Assembly (NCBI RefSeq): GCF_022788715.1
Contig: NZ_CP085167.1
Span: forward strand, 3,097,501-3,161,500
Reading direction: 5' to 3'
DNA: 64,000 nucleotides
Source of the DNA: Sulfitobacter sp. DSM 110093
GTDB taxonomy: Bacteria > Pseudomonadota > Alphaproteobacteria > Rhodobacterales > Rhodobacteraceae
The number at the start of each line of letters is the position of its first letter. Positions within the stretch are counted from its first letter, which is position 1. The notes under the pieces were generated by a model. The model was not told where the DNA came from. It did no database searches and worked only from the letters and a program-made list of their open reading frames with translations. Shown in pieces: positions 1 through 10,742 of the stretch. The translations under genes and the position numbers were made by a program.

Positions 1-81
1 CAACTTGATCATACCTATGACGGTGATCGCCGAATGACTGAGATTGCGACAAGAGGTGGCGTGAACGCTGACGCGGCATAA
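1..81 (+). CDS. 3' end of an unidentified gene cut by the window edge
   Basis: Frame 1 is open from the first base to a TAA at 79-81 and would encode 26 C-terminal residues ending in VNADAA. A strong terminator follows 23 bases later, which fits a real gene end. The fragment is too short to identify. Chance open reading across 27 codons is possible in GC-rich DNA. Confidence 0.35.
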   Translation, partial: QLDHTYDGDRRMTEIATRGGVNADAA

Positions 82-104
82 GCACTCTTGGCAGGAATTA
101 ACAC

Positions 105-135
105 GGGCCGGCTCAACACGAGCCGGCCTTTTTTT
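105..135 (+). terminator. Rho-independent terminator of the gene entering from the left
   Basis: A perfect 9-bp stem (GGCCGGCTC / GAGCCGGCC, loop AACAC) is followed by seven T residues. It reads on the plus strand and lies just after the TAA at 79-81. Confidence 0.85.
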
Positions 136-221
136 ATTTATAGGGCTTTGAACAAGACGAGAACCGCCTGCCCCCCCCTTATCATGGGATTGCCCGACAA
201 ATCCTCCCCAAAAAGAAACGC

Positions 222-250
222 AAAAGGCCGCAGCAAACGCTGCGGCCTTT
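222..250 (-). terminator. Rho-independent terminator of tuf
   Basis: An 11-bp perfect stem (AAAGGCCGCAG / CTGCGGCCTTT, 6-base loop) ends in a T run when read on the minus strand. It lies about 40 bases beyond the tuf stop codon, so tuf is the last gene of its transcript. Confidence 0.9.
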
Positions 251-290
251 CGAAAGTCCTACAAGTCAGGCCCGAAGGCCCAACCCATAA

Positions 291-1466
<1,176 letters not shown>

Positions 1467-1629
1467 GGTGGCGCCCTTTTATTTGAGGGGACCCAACGGG
1501 GACCCGAACCCTATCTGGCGGGCGATGTATTGGGTCTGGGCGGTAAAATCAAGCGGGACTTGTGCCTTGGTGCCACTTAAAACCCGCTCTCCCTTGATTG
1601 CCGCCCAATTCAAACCGCCGTGGCCGGGG

Positions 1630-2214
1630 TTATTTATCCTCTGGATCCGAGGGGGAAGCCACTGCCCTACCGCCGTTAAACCAGCCCTCTTCGCGGTTTT
1701 GTTTCACAAGGTAATTCTCAATCGACTTGGCCGCATTCTGGCTGAGATTCTTCAACTGTTCTTCGGCAGACTTCGTATAGCCCGACCCAACGACCGGCCC
1801 CTGATCCAAGGATTCGAACACAGTGATCTGATGCGGCTCGGGGTTCAGCTTCTTGTTCTTGGCGTCATCCCAAACGGTCAGATTAAGGATCAGAATGGAT
1901 TTCGGCGCAAAGACCAGCGGGACGCCGGGCTGGGCCAGTACATAGCCTTCGACGCTGATGCCGAAATGATAAAACCGCTCCCCATCATAGCGGTCAAACC
2001 GCTCGGCGGTGGCGGCCTGAACAGCGGCGGCCAATTTATCCTTACTGACCTCACGACTGAGCGGGCCTTTTTGGGCCTTGGGGGCGACGACGATATTGTG
2101 GTGCAGGTTAAAATCGCCAAGCGGCGTGGGCGCGTCGCCCAAATCAGATGCGCCATTGCAGGCGGCCAGCGTCGCAACAGTCATCAGCACGGCAAGAACA
2201 CGGATCATTGGCAC
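1630..2214 (-). CDS. Putative outer-membrane lipoprotein of unknown function
   Basis: The 194-residue product starts with a lipoprotein signal: MPMIRV, a hydrophobic stretch, then the lipobox LAAC with the acylated cysteine at residue 19. It should therefore be exported and lipid-anchored in the cell envelope. The remainder is soluble, mixed alpha/beta in appearance, with a segment rich in charged residues near the end. I recognise no catalytic motif and assign no function. It is divergent from the P450 gene, with 118 bases between the two starts, and precedes tuf on the same strand. Confidence 0.8.
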   Translation of the reverse strand: MPMIRVLAVLMTVATLAACNGASDLGDAPTPLGDFNLHHNIVVAPKAQKGPLSREVSKDKLAAAVQAATAERFDRYDGERFYHFGISVEGYVLAQPGVPLVFAPKSILILNLTVWDDAKNKKLNPEPHQITVFESLDQGPVVGSGYTKSAEEQLKNLSQNAAKSIENYLVKQNREEGWFNGGRAVASPSDPEDK

Positions 2215-2332
2215 ATCCCCAAGGCGTTAATATCGGCAAAGGGGTAGCCGATGGCCAGAGGCGGCGCAATCATTTGCCGCAGTTGCGCCCCTGCCGCTCC
2301 GCCCTACTTTGGCAAAGAGTGAGGACATCATC

Positions 2333-3703
2333 ATGACCCAGCCAGAACAATCGCCCGGCCCCCTGCCCGTTCACGTACCACTTGTCACCGAACCCGTTGG
2401 CTTGCTTGGCAGCTTGCAAATGGCGCGGCGCAATGTGCTGAGTATCATCCCCAAGATCGCCACGACCCAGCCCATCGTTTCGGGCAAAACCGGCAAGCGT
2501 TGGCATATGGTGATGGATCCCAGTGCTATTCGGGAAATCCTGCTCGACCGGTTAGAGGATTACCCCAAGTCGGACGTGACCAAGAACCTGCTGCGCCCGG
2601 CCATCGGGGAATCGCTGTTTATCGCCGAAGGTGCGCATTGGCGCTGGCAACGGCGTACCGCCGCCCCGGTGTTTTCGCAACGCAATGTGCGCAACCTTGC
2701 CCCGGTGATGTCTCATGCCGCGACCCGCGCCGCCGACCGGATCGCCGCTGCTGGCCCGCGCGCGGTGAACATGCTGGATGAAATGGTCACAACCACTTTT
2801 GATGTGATCGGCGATGTAACCTTTTCCGGCGATGGAACCTTTGACCGTGACAAGGTGCACGGCGCAATTGACGATTACATCGCCGAGGCTGGCAAAATCA
2901 GCCTGTTCGACATCTTGGGCTTTCCCGACTGGCTGCCGCGACCGGTGCGGATGATGTCGGGCCAAGCGTTAAAGCAGATGAAGGCCATGGCCGACAGCGC
3001 CATCGAGGCCCGCGTTGCTCGTGGGCATGAAGGCACGCCCGACTTGCTGGATCTGCTGCTCGAAGGTGTTGATCCCATGACCAAGCGCAAGATGAATACC
3101 GCAGAACTACGTGACAATCTGCTGACCTTCATCGTCGCGGGGCATGAGACCACCGCGCTGACGCTGGCGTGGTCAATGTACTTGATGGGTTTTGACCAAG
3201 GCATGCAGGACCGCGCGCGGGCAGAGGTACAATCGGTGCTACAAGGCCGCGCGTGCACCGGGGAGGACGTGGATCAACTGCCCCTGATCCGAATGATCGT
3301 CGACGAAGCGCTGCGTCTCTACCCGGCTGCCGGTATCATCTCACGCACGGCGCAAAAGCACGACACGCTTTGCGACCGCGAGATCCGCCCCGGCGACACA
3401 GTGATGATCCCGATATACGCGCTTGGCCGTAACGAACTGCTGTGGGACGCGCCCGACGCCTTCCGGCCCGAGCGTTTTGCCGACCGCAAGGCGATCAACC
3501 GCTATGCCTATCTGCCCTTTGGGGATGGCCCGCGCATCTGCATCGGGGCGAGCTTTGCGCTGCAAGAAGCGGTCATCGTTCTTGCCACGCTGCTCGGGCG
3601 GTTCAAATTCACCCCTGTGCCTGGCAAAGACCCTGAGCCTGTGATGATCCTGACCCTCCGGCCCGAAGGCGGCGTCTGGATGACGGCAGAGCCACTGGAT
3701 TGA
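2333..3703 (+). CDS. Cytochrome P450
   Basis: Heme-thiolate monooxygenase of 456 residues; substrate unknown. The oxygen-activation motif AGHETT lies at residues 269-274 (I helix), the ExxR motif EALR at 325-328, and the heme loop FGDGPRICIG at 396-405 with the axial cysteine at 403. I chose the ATG at 2333 over an in-frame TTG at 2309 because a GAGG ribosome-binding site sits at the right distance. There is no signal peptide, so it is soluble, and no ferredoxin or reductase gene is adjacent, so electrons must come from partners elsewhere. The length and AGxET motif recall bacterial P450s with eukaryote-like features, but I cannot name the CYP family. Confidence 0.97.
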   Translation: MTQPEQSPGPLPVHVPLVTEPVGLLGSLQMARRNVLSIIPKIATTQPIVSGKTGKRWHMVMDPSAIREILLDRLEDYPKSDVTKNLLRPAIGESLFIAEGAHWRWQRRTAAPVFSQRNVRNLAPVMSHAATRAADRIAAAGPRAVNMLDEMVTTTFDVIGDVTFSGDGTFDRDKVHGAIDDYIAEAGKISLFDILGFPDWLPRPVRMMSGQALKQMKAMADSAIEARVARGHEGTPDLLDLLLEGVDPMTKRKMNTAELRDNLLTFIVAGHETTALTLAWSMYLMGFDQGMQDRARAEVQSVLQGRACTGEDVDQLPLIRMIVDEALRLYPAAGIISRTAQKHDTLCDREIRPGDTVMIPIYALGRNELLWDAPDAFRPERFADRKAINRYAYLPFGDGPRICIGASFALQEAVIVLATLLGRFKFTPVPGKDPEPVMILTLRPEGGVWMTAEPLD

Positions 3704-3725
3704 CCCCACCGCAAAGCGGGGTCAA
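3700..3725. terminator. Hairpin between the converging P450 and parC genes
   Basis: TTGACC pairs with GGTCAA, and an inner CCGC-AAA-GCGG hairpin stacks inside with a three-base bulge. It overlaps the P450 stop and lies 5 bases from the parC stop. No clear T run follows on either strand, so it is only a candidate bidirectional terminator. Confidence 0.4.
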
Positions 3726-3730
3726 GCAAA

Positions 3731-6172
3731 TCAGTTGAACTTGTTGTCGCGCGGGAAGCCACGTGGCGCCATCCGGCCAGAACCAGCGCGCTTGCCGGTC
3801 CATTCCGCGAGGTCGATCTCGGTGCGGGTTCGCCCTGCAGGGTCTTGCCAGCTTAGCCCCGCCGCACGTTCGAAGGTGGTGGCATCCGAAAGGCCGCCGT
3901 CTTTGTACTTTTGCAGGCGAACGCCCTTACCGCGGCCCATTTCAGGCAGCTCATCAAGGCCAAAGACCAGCACTTTGCGGTTCTCGCCCACGGTGGCCAC
4001 GCTGTCACCCGACACCGGATGACAGACCAGCGCCGCGACACCTTCGCCGCGCACGTTCAGCACCTGTTTACCACTGCGGGTCTGCGCCACGACCTCATCC
4101 TCAAGCACGACAAAGCCATCGCCCGCTGTGGATGCGACCAGCAGCTTACGCCCCGGCTTGTGAATAAAGAGCGATACGATCTGCACCTCGTTCGGTAGAT
4201 CGACCATCAGACGCAGCGGTTCTCCCATGCCACGCCCACCGGGCAAATTAGCGGCGGATACGGTGTAAAAGCGCCCGTTCGAGCCGAAGACCAACAAGCG
4301 ATCCGTCGTTTCAGCGTGGAAGATAAAACGAGGGCCATCGCCATCTTTGAACTTCAACTCGCGGTTCAGGTCGATATGGCCCGTCATCGCACGAATCCAG
4401 CCCATCTGAGAGCAGACCACCGTAATCGGCTCACGGTCAATCATCGCTTCGATTGGAACTTCTTCTACTTCGCCTGCCGTCTCAAAGGTGCTAAGCCGCT
4501 GGCCGCGTTTGACCCCGTCGATCACCCAGTCCTTGCCAAACTGCTTTTTCGTCGCGCGCAACTGGTCGGCGATGGTGGTCCATTGCAGGTCTTCACTGTC
4601 GAGCAGGTCTTCTAGACCGGCGCGTTCCGACATCAACGTGTCGCGCTCACGCACCAGCGCGTCCTCTTCCAAACGCCGCAATGACCGCAGGCGCATGTTA
4701 AGGATTGCCTCGGCCTGCACATCAGACAGTCCGTTTTCGCGGCCCGCATAGCTGTGCGGCACGGCGCGGGTGTCACCGCTCTCGGTCAAGACACCGGTTG
4801 CCTGTGCTTCTGCATCCGCGATCACCGCCAGCTTGGAGACGTCGACCCCCGCCAACGGCGACACATATGCGCGCTCATCCATCGCGCGGGCTAGCGTATC
4901 TTGATGCACCCGGCTCCAGTCCTCATACATCAAGGCCGCTTTGGGATCGTCGTCATAGCGGATGATCTCAATCACCCGGTCGAGGTTCAAGAAGGCCGTG
5001 ATCAGGCCCTGCAACACCTCAAGCCGGTGATCGATCTTGTCCATACGGTGACGTGACCGGCGTTGCAGCACCTCGCGGCGGTGGTCAAGAAACGCGCGCA
5101 GTACTTCCTTGAGCGAACAGACCTTCGGCGTCTGCCCGTCGATCAACACGTTCATGTTAAGTGAGAACCGCACCTCAAGATCGGAGTTGCGAAATAGCAT
5201 CCCCATCAACACTGCCGGATCGACGTTCTTCGAGCGCGGCTCGATGATCATGCGAATATCTTCGGCAGACTCATCGCGAACGTCTGCGAGAATCGGTATC
5301 TTCTTAGTCTGAATCAGCTCGGCGATCTTTTCGATCAGCTTGGATTTCTGCACCTGATAAGGAATCTCGGTGACCACGATCTGCCACGCGCCCCGGCCAA
5401 GGTCCTCGACCTCCCATCGGCAGCGCAGACGGAATGAACCACGGCCCGTGCGATAAGCATTGGCGATATTTTCCGCAGGTTCGACAATGATCCCGCCCGT
5501 GGGAAAATCGGGGCCAGGCACATAGTTCAACAGCGTATCGTCGCGGGCATCCGGCACCTTGATCAGGTGAATGCAAGCATCGCAAAGTTCGGCAATGTTA
5601 TGCGGTGGAATATTGGTCGCCATGCCCACGGCGATCCCCGAAGAGCCATTGGCCAACAGATTCGGAAACTGCGCGGGCAGCACGACAGGCTCGGTCAACG
5701 TGCCGTCATAGTTCTCGCGATAGTCGACTGCGTTTTCGTTCAGCCCTTCCAGCATCGCCTCGGCCACGGCGGTCATCCGCGCTTCGGTATAGCGCGATGC
5801 AGCGGGGTTATCGCCGTCGATATTGCCAAAGTTACCCTGACCGTCGACCAGCGGATAACGAACGTTAAAATCCTGCGCCAAACGCGCCATCGCATCATAA
5901 ATCGCGGCATCTCCGTGCGGGTGATAGTTACCCATCACGTCACCGGAAATCTTCGCGGATTTACGGAAACCACCTGTGGACGACAGCCGCAGTTCGCGCA
6001 TCGCAAACAGGATACGGCGGTGCACCGGCTTCAGCCCATCGCGCGCGTCTGGCAATGCACGGTGCATGATGGTTGACAGCGCATAGGTCAGATAGCGTTC
6101 CCCCAAGGCGCGGCGGAGCGGCTCGGACAGGTCATTCGGGTCGAGTTCTGGGGGTGTGGTTGTGTCTGACAT
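3731..6172 (-). CDS. parC: DNA topoisomerase IV subunit A
   Basis: The cleavage and rejoining subunit of topoisomerase IV, which decatenates daughter chromosomes with ParE. The product has 813 residues from the ATG at 6172; the open frame extends further upstream, but [10 protein letters not shown] matches the expected N-terminus. The active-site tyrosine is Y128 in SRYTEA. The C-terminal third carries the beta-propeller repeats. ParC is preferred over GyrA because of the short arm before HPHGD and the ParC-like propeller. In the quinolone-binding segment, [10 protein letters not shown] places alanine (residue 89) where E. coli ParC has Ser80, and aspartate (93) at the Glu84 position. Confidence 0.97.
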   Translation of the reverse strand: MSDTTTPPELDPNDLSEPLRRALGERYLTYALSTIMHRALPDARDGLKPVHRRILFAMRELRLSSTGGFRKSAKISGDVMGNYHPHGDAAIYDAMARLAQDFNVRYPLVDGQGNFGNIDGDNPAASRYTEARMTAVAEAMLEGLNENAVDYRENYDGTLTEPVVLPAQFPNLLANGSSGIAVGMATNIPPHNIAELCDACIHLIKVPDARDDTLLNYVPGPDFPTGGIIVEPAENIANAYRTGRGSFRLRCRWEVEDLGRGAWQIVVTEIPYQVQKSKLIEKIAELIQTKKIPILADVRDESAEDIRMIIEPRSKNVDPAVLMGMLFRNSDLEVRFSLNMNVLIDGQTPKVCSLKEVLRAFLDHRREVLQRRSRHRMDKIDHRLEVLQGLITAFLNLDRVIEIIRYDDDPKAALMYEDWSRVHQDTLARAMDERAYVSPLAGVDVSKLAVIADAEAQATGVLTESGDTRAVPHSYAGRENGLSDVQAEAILNMRLRSLRRLEEDALVRERDTLMSERAGLEDLLDSEDLQWTTIADQLRATKKQFGKDWVIDGVKRGQRLSTFETAGEVEEVPIEAMIDREPITVVCSQMGWIRAMTGHIDLNRELKFKDGDGPRFIFHAETTDRLLVFGSNGRFYTVSAANLPGGRGMGEPLRLMVDLPNEVQIVSLFIHKPGRKLLVASTAGDGFVVLEDEVVAQTRSGKQVLNVRGEGVAALVCHPVSGDSVATVGENRKVLVFGLDELPEMGRGKGVRLQKYKDGGLSDATTFERAAGLSWQDPAGRTRTEIDLAEWTGKRAGSGRMAPRGFPRDNKFN

Positions 6173-6384
6173 GACGGGTCTTTTAGCCAAGCCTAGCAGG
6201 GCGAGCAAGCGACAGATTCCGCAAGCCTTGTTCTGAAAATATGCCGCTTGCACGGTTTCAAGAGAGAAAAAAGCAATACTTTTGTGCTATGCGATTTCTT
6301 GCCAATTGAAATTGAACCATTCGCGAAGTTTCGCGTTGGTCTCTCAACAAAGACACGATTTTGACAGAGACGGGGAACAGCACA

Positions 6385-7086
6385 ATGAAACGGTTCATTT
6401 TTTTGACATTTGGTTTCATGGGCTGGGCCTTCTATGAGATGAGCGGCGGTGCAGATTTCGCACCCGCGGGCGCACAAATGGTAAGCGCCAAAGCCACCGA
6501 TTCGGCGCTCATTGCCAGCGCGAATGCTGCAACACCGTCCTCAGACCTTGTTACGGCTGCCGCCGCGAACGCGGCACGCAAAGCTGAAAGCCCGATCACC
6601 CCCTTCGCCCAAAAATCCACAGCGCCCGAACACGCCGCGACCCGCGTGGCGTTGAATCTGACCACATTGAGCGATCTGCCGCAGGCCAATGACGCCGTGG
6701 TGCAAAAGATTGTTGCCTCATCGGCTGACCGTGCCGGTGCAAAGGTCGTTAAATCCAAGCCTGCGAATGCTTCTGGCGAAATAGTGCAAAACGCATCCTA
6801 TTCGGCCACCACTGCGCAGACGCCCGCTGTCCTCCCCAGCCTAATAGATGGCGCTGATAGCGCCGCAACCTATGTAAGCACCACGCAAGCTGAGATCCGC
6901 ACAGTCAGCGGCACCCGCGTTAATGTCCGCGGTGGGCCCGGCACCAGTTTTGATGTGGTCGGCAAACTGGGCCAAGGAGATGCCGTTGAGGTGATCGAAG
7001 ACAACGGCGCAGGTTGGGTTCGGTTCCGCAGCGTGGATGGCACGGAAACAGGCTGGATGGCCGACTTCCTGCTCAACAATGGCTAA
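6385..7086 (+). CDS. Exported SH3-domain (SH3b) protein
   Basis: A 233-residue protein with a short hydrophobic N-terminus (MKRFIFLTFGFMGWAFY), which may be an uncleaved anchor or a signal peptide, then about 130 Ala/Ser/Thr-rich low-complexity residues, and a C-terminal bacterial SH3b domain over roughly the last 60 residues (NVRGGPGTSFDVVGKL, GWVRFRS, GWMADFL). SH3b domains bind peptidoglycan or cell-wall ligands, so a periplasmic wall-associated role is likely; no enzymatic domain is present. The ATG at 6385 is chosen for its GGGGAA ribosome-binding site. It is divergent from parC. Confidence 0.85.
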   Translation: MKRFIFLTFGFMGWAFYEMSGGADFAPAGAQMVSAKATDSALIASANAATPSSDLVTAAAANAARKAESPITPFAQKSTAPEHAATRVALNLTTLSDLPQANDAVVQKIVASSADRAGAKVVKSKPANASGEIVQNASYSATTAQTPAVLPSLIDGADSAATYVSTTQAEIRTVSGTRVNVRGGPGTSFDVVGKLGQGDAVEVIEDNGAGWVRFRSVDGTETGWMADFLLNNG

Positions 7087-7114
7087 CTTGCCAATCCAAT
7101 AGCATCGCGCGATG

Positions 7115-7142
7115 AAGGGCCTTTCAATCGAAGGGCCCTTTT
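7115..7142 (+). terminator. Terminator-like hairpin abutting the SDR start codon
   Basis: AAGGGCC pairs with GGCCCTT and the stem ends in TTTT. It lies 28 bases after the SH3b gene stop and ends 2 bases before the ATG of the next gene. The only plausible ribosome-binding site for that gene, AAGGG at 7131-7135, lies inside the hairpin. Confidence 0.7.
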
Positions 7143-7144
7143 GC

Positions 7145-7978
7145 ATGTCTGCGACCCGTTCCATCCTAATCACTGGCTGTTCCAGCGGCATCGGCTACGC
7201 CGCCGCTCATGGCATGCGCACACGGGGCTGGCGGGTTTTCGCAGCCTGTCGGCAACAGGAGGATTGCGACCGCCTCAGCGCCGAAGGGTTCGACGCACCC
7301 CGGATCGATTATACCGATGAGGCCAGCATCCAATCCGCCCTCGCCCATGTGCTGGACCAGACGGGCGGTACGCTTGATGCAGTGTTCAACAACGGTGCCC
7401 ACGCCACGCCCGGATTGGTCGAAGACCTGCCCACAGATGCCCTGCGCGAAATATTCGAGGCGAATTTCTTTGGCTGGCACAGCCTGACCCGCGCGGTGAT
7501 CCCCGTGATGCGCAATCAGGGGCATGGTCGGATCGTGCAATGTTCCTCGGTCCTCGGCATGGTGGCGATGCCGTGGCGCGGGGCGTATAACTCCACTAAA
7601 TTCGCGCTGGAGGGGCTGACCGACACCCTGCGGCTTGAGATGCGCGGCACGGGGGTTGAGTTGATCCTGATCGAACCCGGCCCGGTCACGTCCAAACTGC
7701 GTGCCAAAGCAATCCCGCGGTTCGAACGTTGGATCGACTGGGAAAACAGCCCCCGCGCGGCGGAATACGAAGCGACCATGCGCCCCCGGCTCTATGATAA
7801 CAGCGGCAAGAAAGACCGGTTTGAACTGCCCCCCGAAGCGGTGGTGGCAAAACTTGTTCACGCCGTGGAATCCCCTCGCCCCCGTCCGCGCTATTTCGTC
7901 ACAACCCCCACCCACATCGCCAATGTTTTGCGGCGTATCCTGCCGACGCGGGCGCTGGATTGGGTTACCAGCCGTTGA
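7145..7978 (+). CDS. Short-chain dehydrogenase/reductase
   Basis: An NAD(P)-dependent SDR of 277 residues from the ATG at 7145. The cofactor motif TGCSSGIG follows the first strand, an NNGAH variant of the NNAG motif is present, and the catalytic Ser (SSVLG) and YNSTK tetrad residues are intact. The active-site surroundings and the C-terminal extension resemble the classical SDRs that act on retinol, steroids or other bulky alcohols, but the substrate cannot be read from sequence. A terminator hairpin immediately upstream suggests either its own promoter inside the previous gene or translation coupled to read-through. The next gene starts 57 bases downstream. Confidence 0.93.
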   Translation: MSATRSILITGCSSGIGYAAAHGMRTRGWRVFAACRQQEDCDRLSAEGFDAPRIDYTDEASIQSALAHVLDQTGGTLDAVFNNGAHATPGLVEDLPTDALREIFEANFFGWHSLTRAVIPVMRNQGHGRIVQCSSVLGMVAMPWRGAYNSTKFALEGLTDTLRLEMRGTGVELILIEPGPVTSKLRAKAIPRFERWIDWENSPRAAEYEATMRPRLYDNSGKKDRFELPPEAVVAKLVHAVESPRPRPRYFVTTPTHIANVLRRILPTRALDWVTSR

Positions 7979-8035
7979 TTTTGGTTGCGCGACTGCTTTG
8001 CGCCGCTACATCTCGGGGCAACGAAAGGACAGCCC

Positions 8036-8242
8036 ATGCCAAATGATCCGTTTTTCGTGATCGTCCTGCTTTCCGTCGTGGCGGTTGCCGTTGTGCTTAT
8101 GATGGGCCTCGGTGGATTTGCTACGGGGGGCAAGTTCAACAAGCGGAACGCCAACAAGTTGATGCGTTGGCGGATCATCGCGCAGTTTATCGCCGTGCTG
8201 CTGATCCTTGCCTATGTCTATTTCAGAGGGGGGACGATCTGA
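8036..8242 (+). CDS. Small two-helix membrane protein, HIG1-like
   Basis: A 68-residue protein with two predicted membrane helices (about residues 6-25 and 46-63) joined by a basic loop, KFNKRNANKLMRWR. This loop-and-helix layout is typical of the small HIG1-type proteins of alphaproteobacteria, whose mitochondrial relatives associate with respiratory complexes; a similar role here is inference. The ATG at 8036 has an AAAGGA ribosome-binding site. Its TGA overlaps the ATG of the adenosyltransferase gene (TGATG), so the two are translationally coupled and head a run that leads to etfBA. Confidence 0.85.
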   Translation: MPNDPFFVIVLLSVVAVAVVLMMGLGGFATGGKFNKRNANKLMRWRIIAQFIAVLLILAYVYFRGGTI

Positions 8243-8814
8243 TGGTTGTGCTTAACAAAATCTACACCCGTACCGGCGATAAGGGCACCACCGCGCTTGG
8301 CAATGGTGATCGCGTGGCCAAACACGACGCGCGGGTCGAGGCCTATGGCACGTCGGATGAGTTGAACTGCTTTGTCGGCGTGGCCCGACTTGAGGCCACG
8401 AAAGACACCGATGCAGCGCTGGCGCGCATCCAGAACGATCTGTTCGACCTTGGTGCCGACCTCTGCCGCCCTGATATGGCGGCTGACCGCGATGCGGAAT
8501 ACCCGCCCCTGCGGGTCACCCAAGAACAGGTCGACCGGCTTGAGCGCGAAATCGACGTAATGAATACCGAATTGGAGCCACTGCGCAGTTTCATCCTGCC
8601 CGGTGGCCGCGCGTTAGCGGCGCATCTGCATGTCTGCCGCACTGTTGCCCGCCGCGCCGAAAGACTCGCAGTGCTGCTGTCGGAACAAACCACGATCAAC
8701 CCCGCAACAGTTACCTACCTGAACCGTCTAAGCGACTGGTTCTTCGTCGCCGCGCGTATGGCCAACAACGCGGGCCAAGAAGACGTGTTGTGGGTGCCGG
8801 GCGCGAACCGTTAA
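8242..8814 (+). CDS. Cob(I)alamin adenosyltransferase, PduO type
   Basis: Transfers adenosine from ATP to cob(I)alamin or cob(I)yrinate diamide to make adenosylcobalamin. The 190-residue product is the normal length. The ATP-binding N-terminal motif TRTGDKGTT lies near residues 9-17, and the family's second block RRAER and the C-terminal NRLSDWFFVAAR are present. It starts on the stop codon of the HIG1-like gene. bluB, which makes the lower ligand of the same cofactor, lies about 25 kb away in this window. In the cytoplasm it serves adenosylcobalamin enzymes such as methylmalonyl-CoA mutase, none of which lies in this window. Confidence 0.95.
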   Translation: MVVLNKIYTRTGDKGTTALGNGDRVAKHDARVEAYGTSDELNCFVGVARLEATKDTDAALARIQNDLFDLGADLCRPDMAADRDAEYPPLRVTQEQVDRLEREIDVMNTELEPLRSFILPGGRALAAHLHVCRTVARRAERLAVLLSEQTTINPATVTYLNRLSDWFFVAARMANNAGQEDVLWVPGANR

Positions 8815-8979
8815 GAAAATAGCGCTAACAGACGAAAAACCGGGAAAACGCCGCGTTCAAAATAGCCTATCTGCCGATTTTGGCCTGTTTTGATCCGATC
8901 CGCTTCGTTACACCCGTCTGGAGAATTAGGGAGACCGGGCCAACCAGCCCGTGTCGCAAACTGAGGAGAGAGACCGCTC

Positions 8980-9738
8980 ATGAAGGTACTGGTACCTGTC
9001 AAACGCGTGATCGACTATAACGTGAAAGTTCGTGTCAAAGCGGACGGAACGGGTGTTGATCTTGCCAATGTGAAAATGTCGATGAACCCCTTCGACGAAA
9101 TCGCCGTCGAACAGGCGATTCGTCTGAAAGAGGCCGGTCAGGTTGAAGAGATCGTCGCAGTCTCCATCGGTGTGAAGCAAGCGCAGGAAACCCTGCGCAC
9201 CGCGCTCGCCATGGGTGCAGACCGCGCGATTCTTGTTGTGGCATCGGACGATGTACACAAAGACATCGAGCCGCTGGCCGTGGCCAAAATCCTCAAAGCC
9301 ATCGTCGACGAAGAGCAGCCGGGCCTCGTGCTCTGCGGCAAACAGGCGATCGACAACGACATGAACGCCACCGGCCAGATGCTCTCGGCGTTGATGGGTT
9401 GGTCGCAGGCGACATTTGCCTCTGAAATCGCCATCGAAGGCGACAAAGCGAAAGTCACCCGCGAAGTCGACGGCGGCTTGCAGACCATCGAGGTTACCAT
9501 GCCGACAGTCGTCACTGTCGACCTGCGCCTCAACGAGCCGCGCTACGCTTCGCTGCCGAACATCATGAAGGCCAAGAAAAAGCCGCTGGATGAAAAGACC
9601 GCCGAAGACTACGGCGTCGATGTCTCCAACCGCTTGGAAATCGTCAAAACCGTAGAGCCTGCCGAACGTGCCGCTGGTATCAAGGTCGGTTCGGTTGACG
9701 AGCTTGTGGCGAAACTTAAAGAAGCGGGGGCTGTGTAA
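8980..9738 (+). CDS. etfB: Electron transfer flavoprotein beta subunit
   Basis: With EtfA this forms the soluble FAD/AMP carrier that passes electrons from acyl-CoA, dimethylglycine and related dehydrogenases to ETF-ubiquinone oxidoreductase. The 252-residue product begins [10 protein letters not shown] and carries the ETF signature region around [19 protein letters not shown] and the AMP-binding stretch GADRAILV. The start has a GAGGAGAG ribosome-binding site. Its stop overlaps the etfA start by one base (TAATG), typical of stoichiometric subunits. Upstream, 165 bases separate it from the adenosyltransferase gene and hold its likely promoter. Confidence 0.98.
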   Translation: MKVLVPVKRVIDYNVKVRVKADGTGVDLANVKMSMNPFDEIAVEQAIRLKEAGQVEEIVAVSIGVKQAQETLRTALAMGADRAILVVASDDVHKDIEPLAVAKILKAIVDEEQPGLVLCGKQAIDNDMNATGQMLSALMGWSQATFASEIAIEGDKAKVTREVDGGLQTIEVTMPTVVTVDLRLNEPRYASLPNIMKAKKKPLDEKTAEDYGVDVSNRLEIVKTVEPAERAAGIKVGSVDELVAKLKEAGAV

Positions 9739-10664
9739 TGGCTGTTCTTCTGATTGCCGAAATTTCCGATGGCGAATTGTCCATGGATGCCACCGCCAAG
9801 GCGGTAACCGCAGCCAAGGCATTGGGCGACGTGACCGTTCTGGCGGCTGGCAGCTCTGCTGCGGCAGCGGGCGAAGCAGCGGCCAAGATCGATGGCGTGT
9901 CCAAAGTGCTGGTCGCCGAAGACGCGATGCTGGGCCACCGTTTGGCCGAAGCCACCGCCGCGCTGATCGTGTCGCTGGCGGGTGACTATGACCACATCGT
10001 CGCCCCGGCCACCACCGACGCCAAAAACGTGATGCCACGCGTGGCAGCGCTTTTGGATGTCATGGTGATCTCGGATGCCTCCGGCGTTGTCGATGCCGAC
10101 ACGTTTGAGCGCCCGATCTATGCCGGTAACGCGGTTCAGACCGTGAAATCCAACGACGCCAAGAAAGTCATCACCTTCCGCACATCGACCTTCGATGCGG
10201 CCGGTGACGGGGGCTCTGCCTCGGTCGAGACCATCTCGGCTGCCGAAAATCCCGGCCTGTCGACATGGGTCGAAGACAAGGTCGCCGAATCCGACCGTCC
10301 TGAGCTGACAAGCGCAGGCGTCGTGGTGTCCGGTGGTCGTGGCGTCGGCTCCGAAGAAGACTTCGCGCTGATCGAGAAACTGGCCGACAAGCTTGGCGCC
10401 GCCGTTGGCGCGTCGCGTGCGGCGGTCGATTCGGGCTATGCGCCGAACGACTGGCAGGTTGGCCAGACGGGCAAAGTTGTCGCCCCAGACCTCTATGTCG
10501 CGGTTGGCATCTCGGGTGCGATTCAGCACCTTGCCGGGATGAAAGATTCCAAGATCATCGTCGCAATCAACAAAGACGAAGAATCGCCAATCTTCCAAGT
10601 AGCGGACTACGGTCTGGTTGCCGATCTCTTTGATGCCGTGCCTGAGCTGATCGAAAAGCTGTAA
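9738..10664 (+). CDS. etfA: Electron transfer flavoprotein alpha subunit
   Basis: The FAD-binding subunit of the EtfAB heterodimer, 308 residues, standard length. The C-terminal FAD signature is present: LYVAVGISGAIQH, then MKDSKIIVAIN, then PIFQVADYGLVADLF near the end. It is co-transcribed with etfB through a one-base overlap and ends at a strong terminator. The next plus-strand metabolic gene is a 3-hydroxyacyl-CoA dehydrogenase, consistent with fatty-acid or polyhydroxyalkanoate oxidation in this neighbourhood. Confidence 0.98.
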   Translation: MAVLLIAEISDGELSMDATAKAVTAAKALGDVTVLAAGSSAAAAGEAAAKIDGVSKVLVAEDAMLGHRLAEATAALIVSLAGDYDHIVAPATTDAKNVMPRVAALLDVMVISDASGVVDADTFERPIYAGNAVQTVKSNDAKKVITFRTSTFDAAGDGGSASVETISAAENPGLSTWVEDKVAESDRPELTSAGVVVSGGRGVGSEEDFALIEKLADKLGAAVGASRAAVDSGYAPNDWQVGQTGKVVAPDLYVAVGISGAIQHLAGMKDSKIIVAINKDEESPIFQVADYGLVADLFDAVPELIEKL

Positions 10665-10684
10665 AGCTCTTCACGTGAAACACT

Positions 10685-10714
10685 AAAGGCCCGCCAGATT
10701 TGGCGGGCCTTTTT
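10685..10714 (+). terminator. Terminator of the etfBA transcript
   Basis: Stem AAAGGCCCGCCA / TGGCGGGCCTTT, 12 bp, loop GATT, followed by TT before the sequence breaks to CG. It lies 20 bases after the etfA stop, and the A-rich left arm may also terminate the converging gene. Confidence 0.9.
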
Positions 10715-10742
10715 CGTTACGGACGCTCCTACCCGCAATTTT

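Noticed and set aside
8926..10038. 370-residue frame antisense to etfBA
   Set aside because: Antisense to two unambiguous genes, without ribosome-binding site or recognisable motif.
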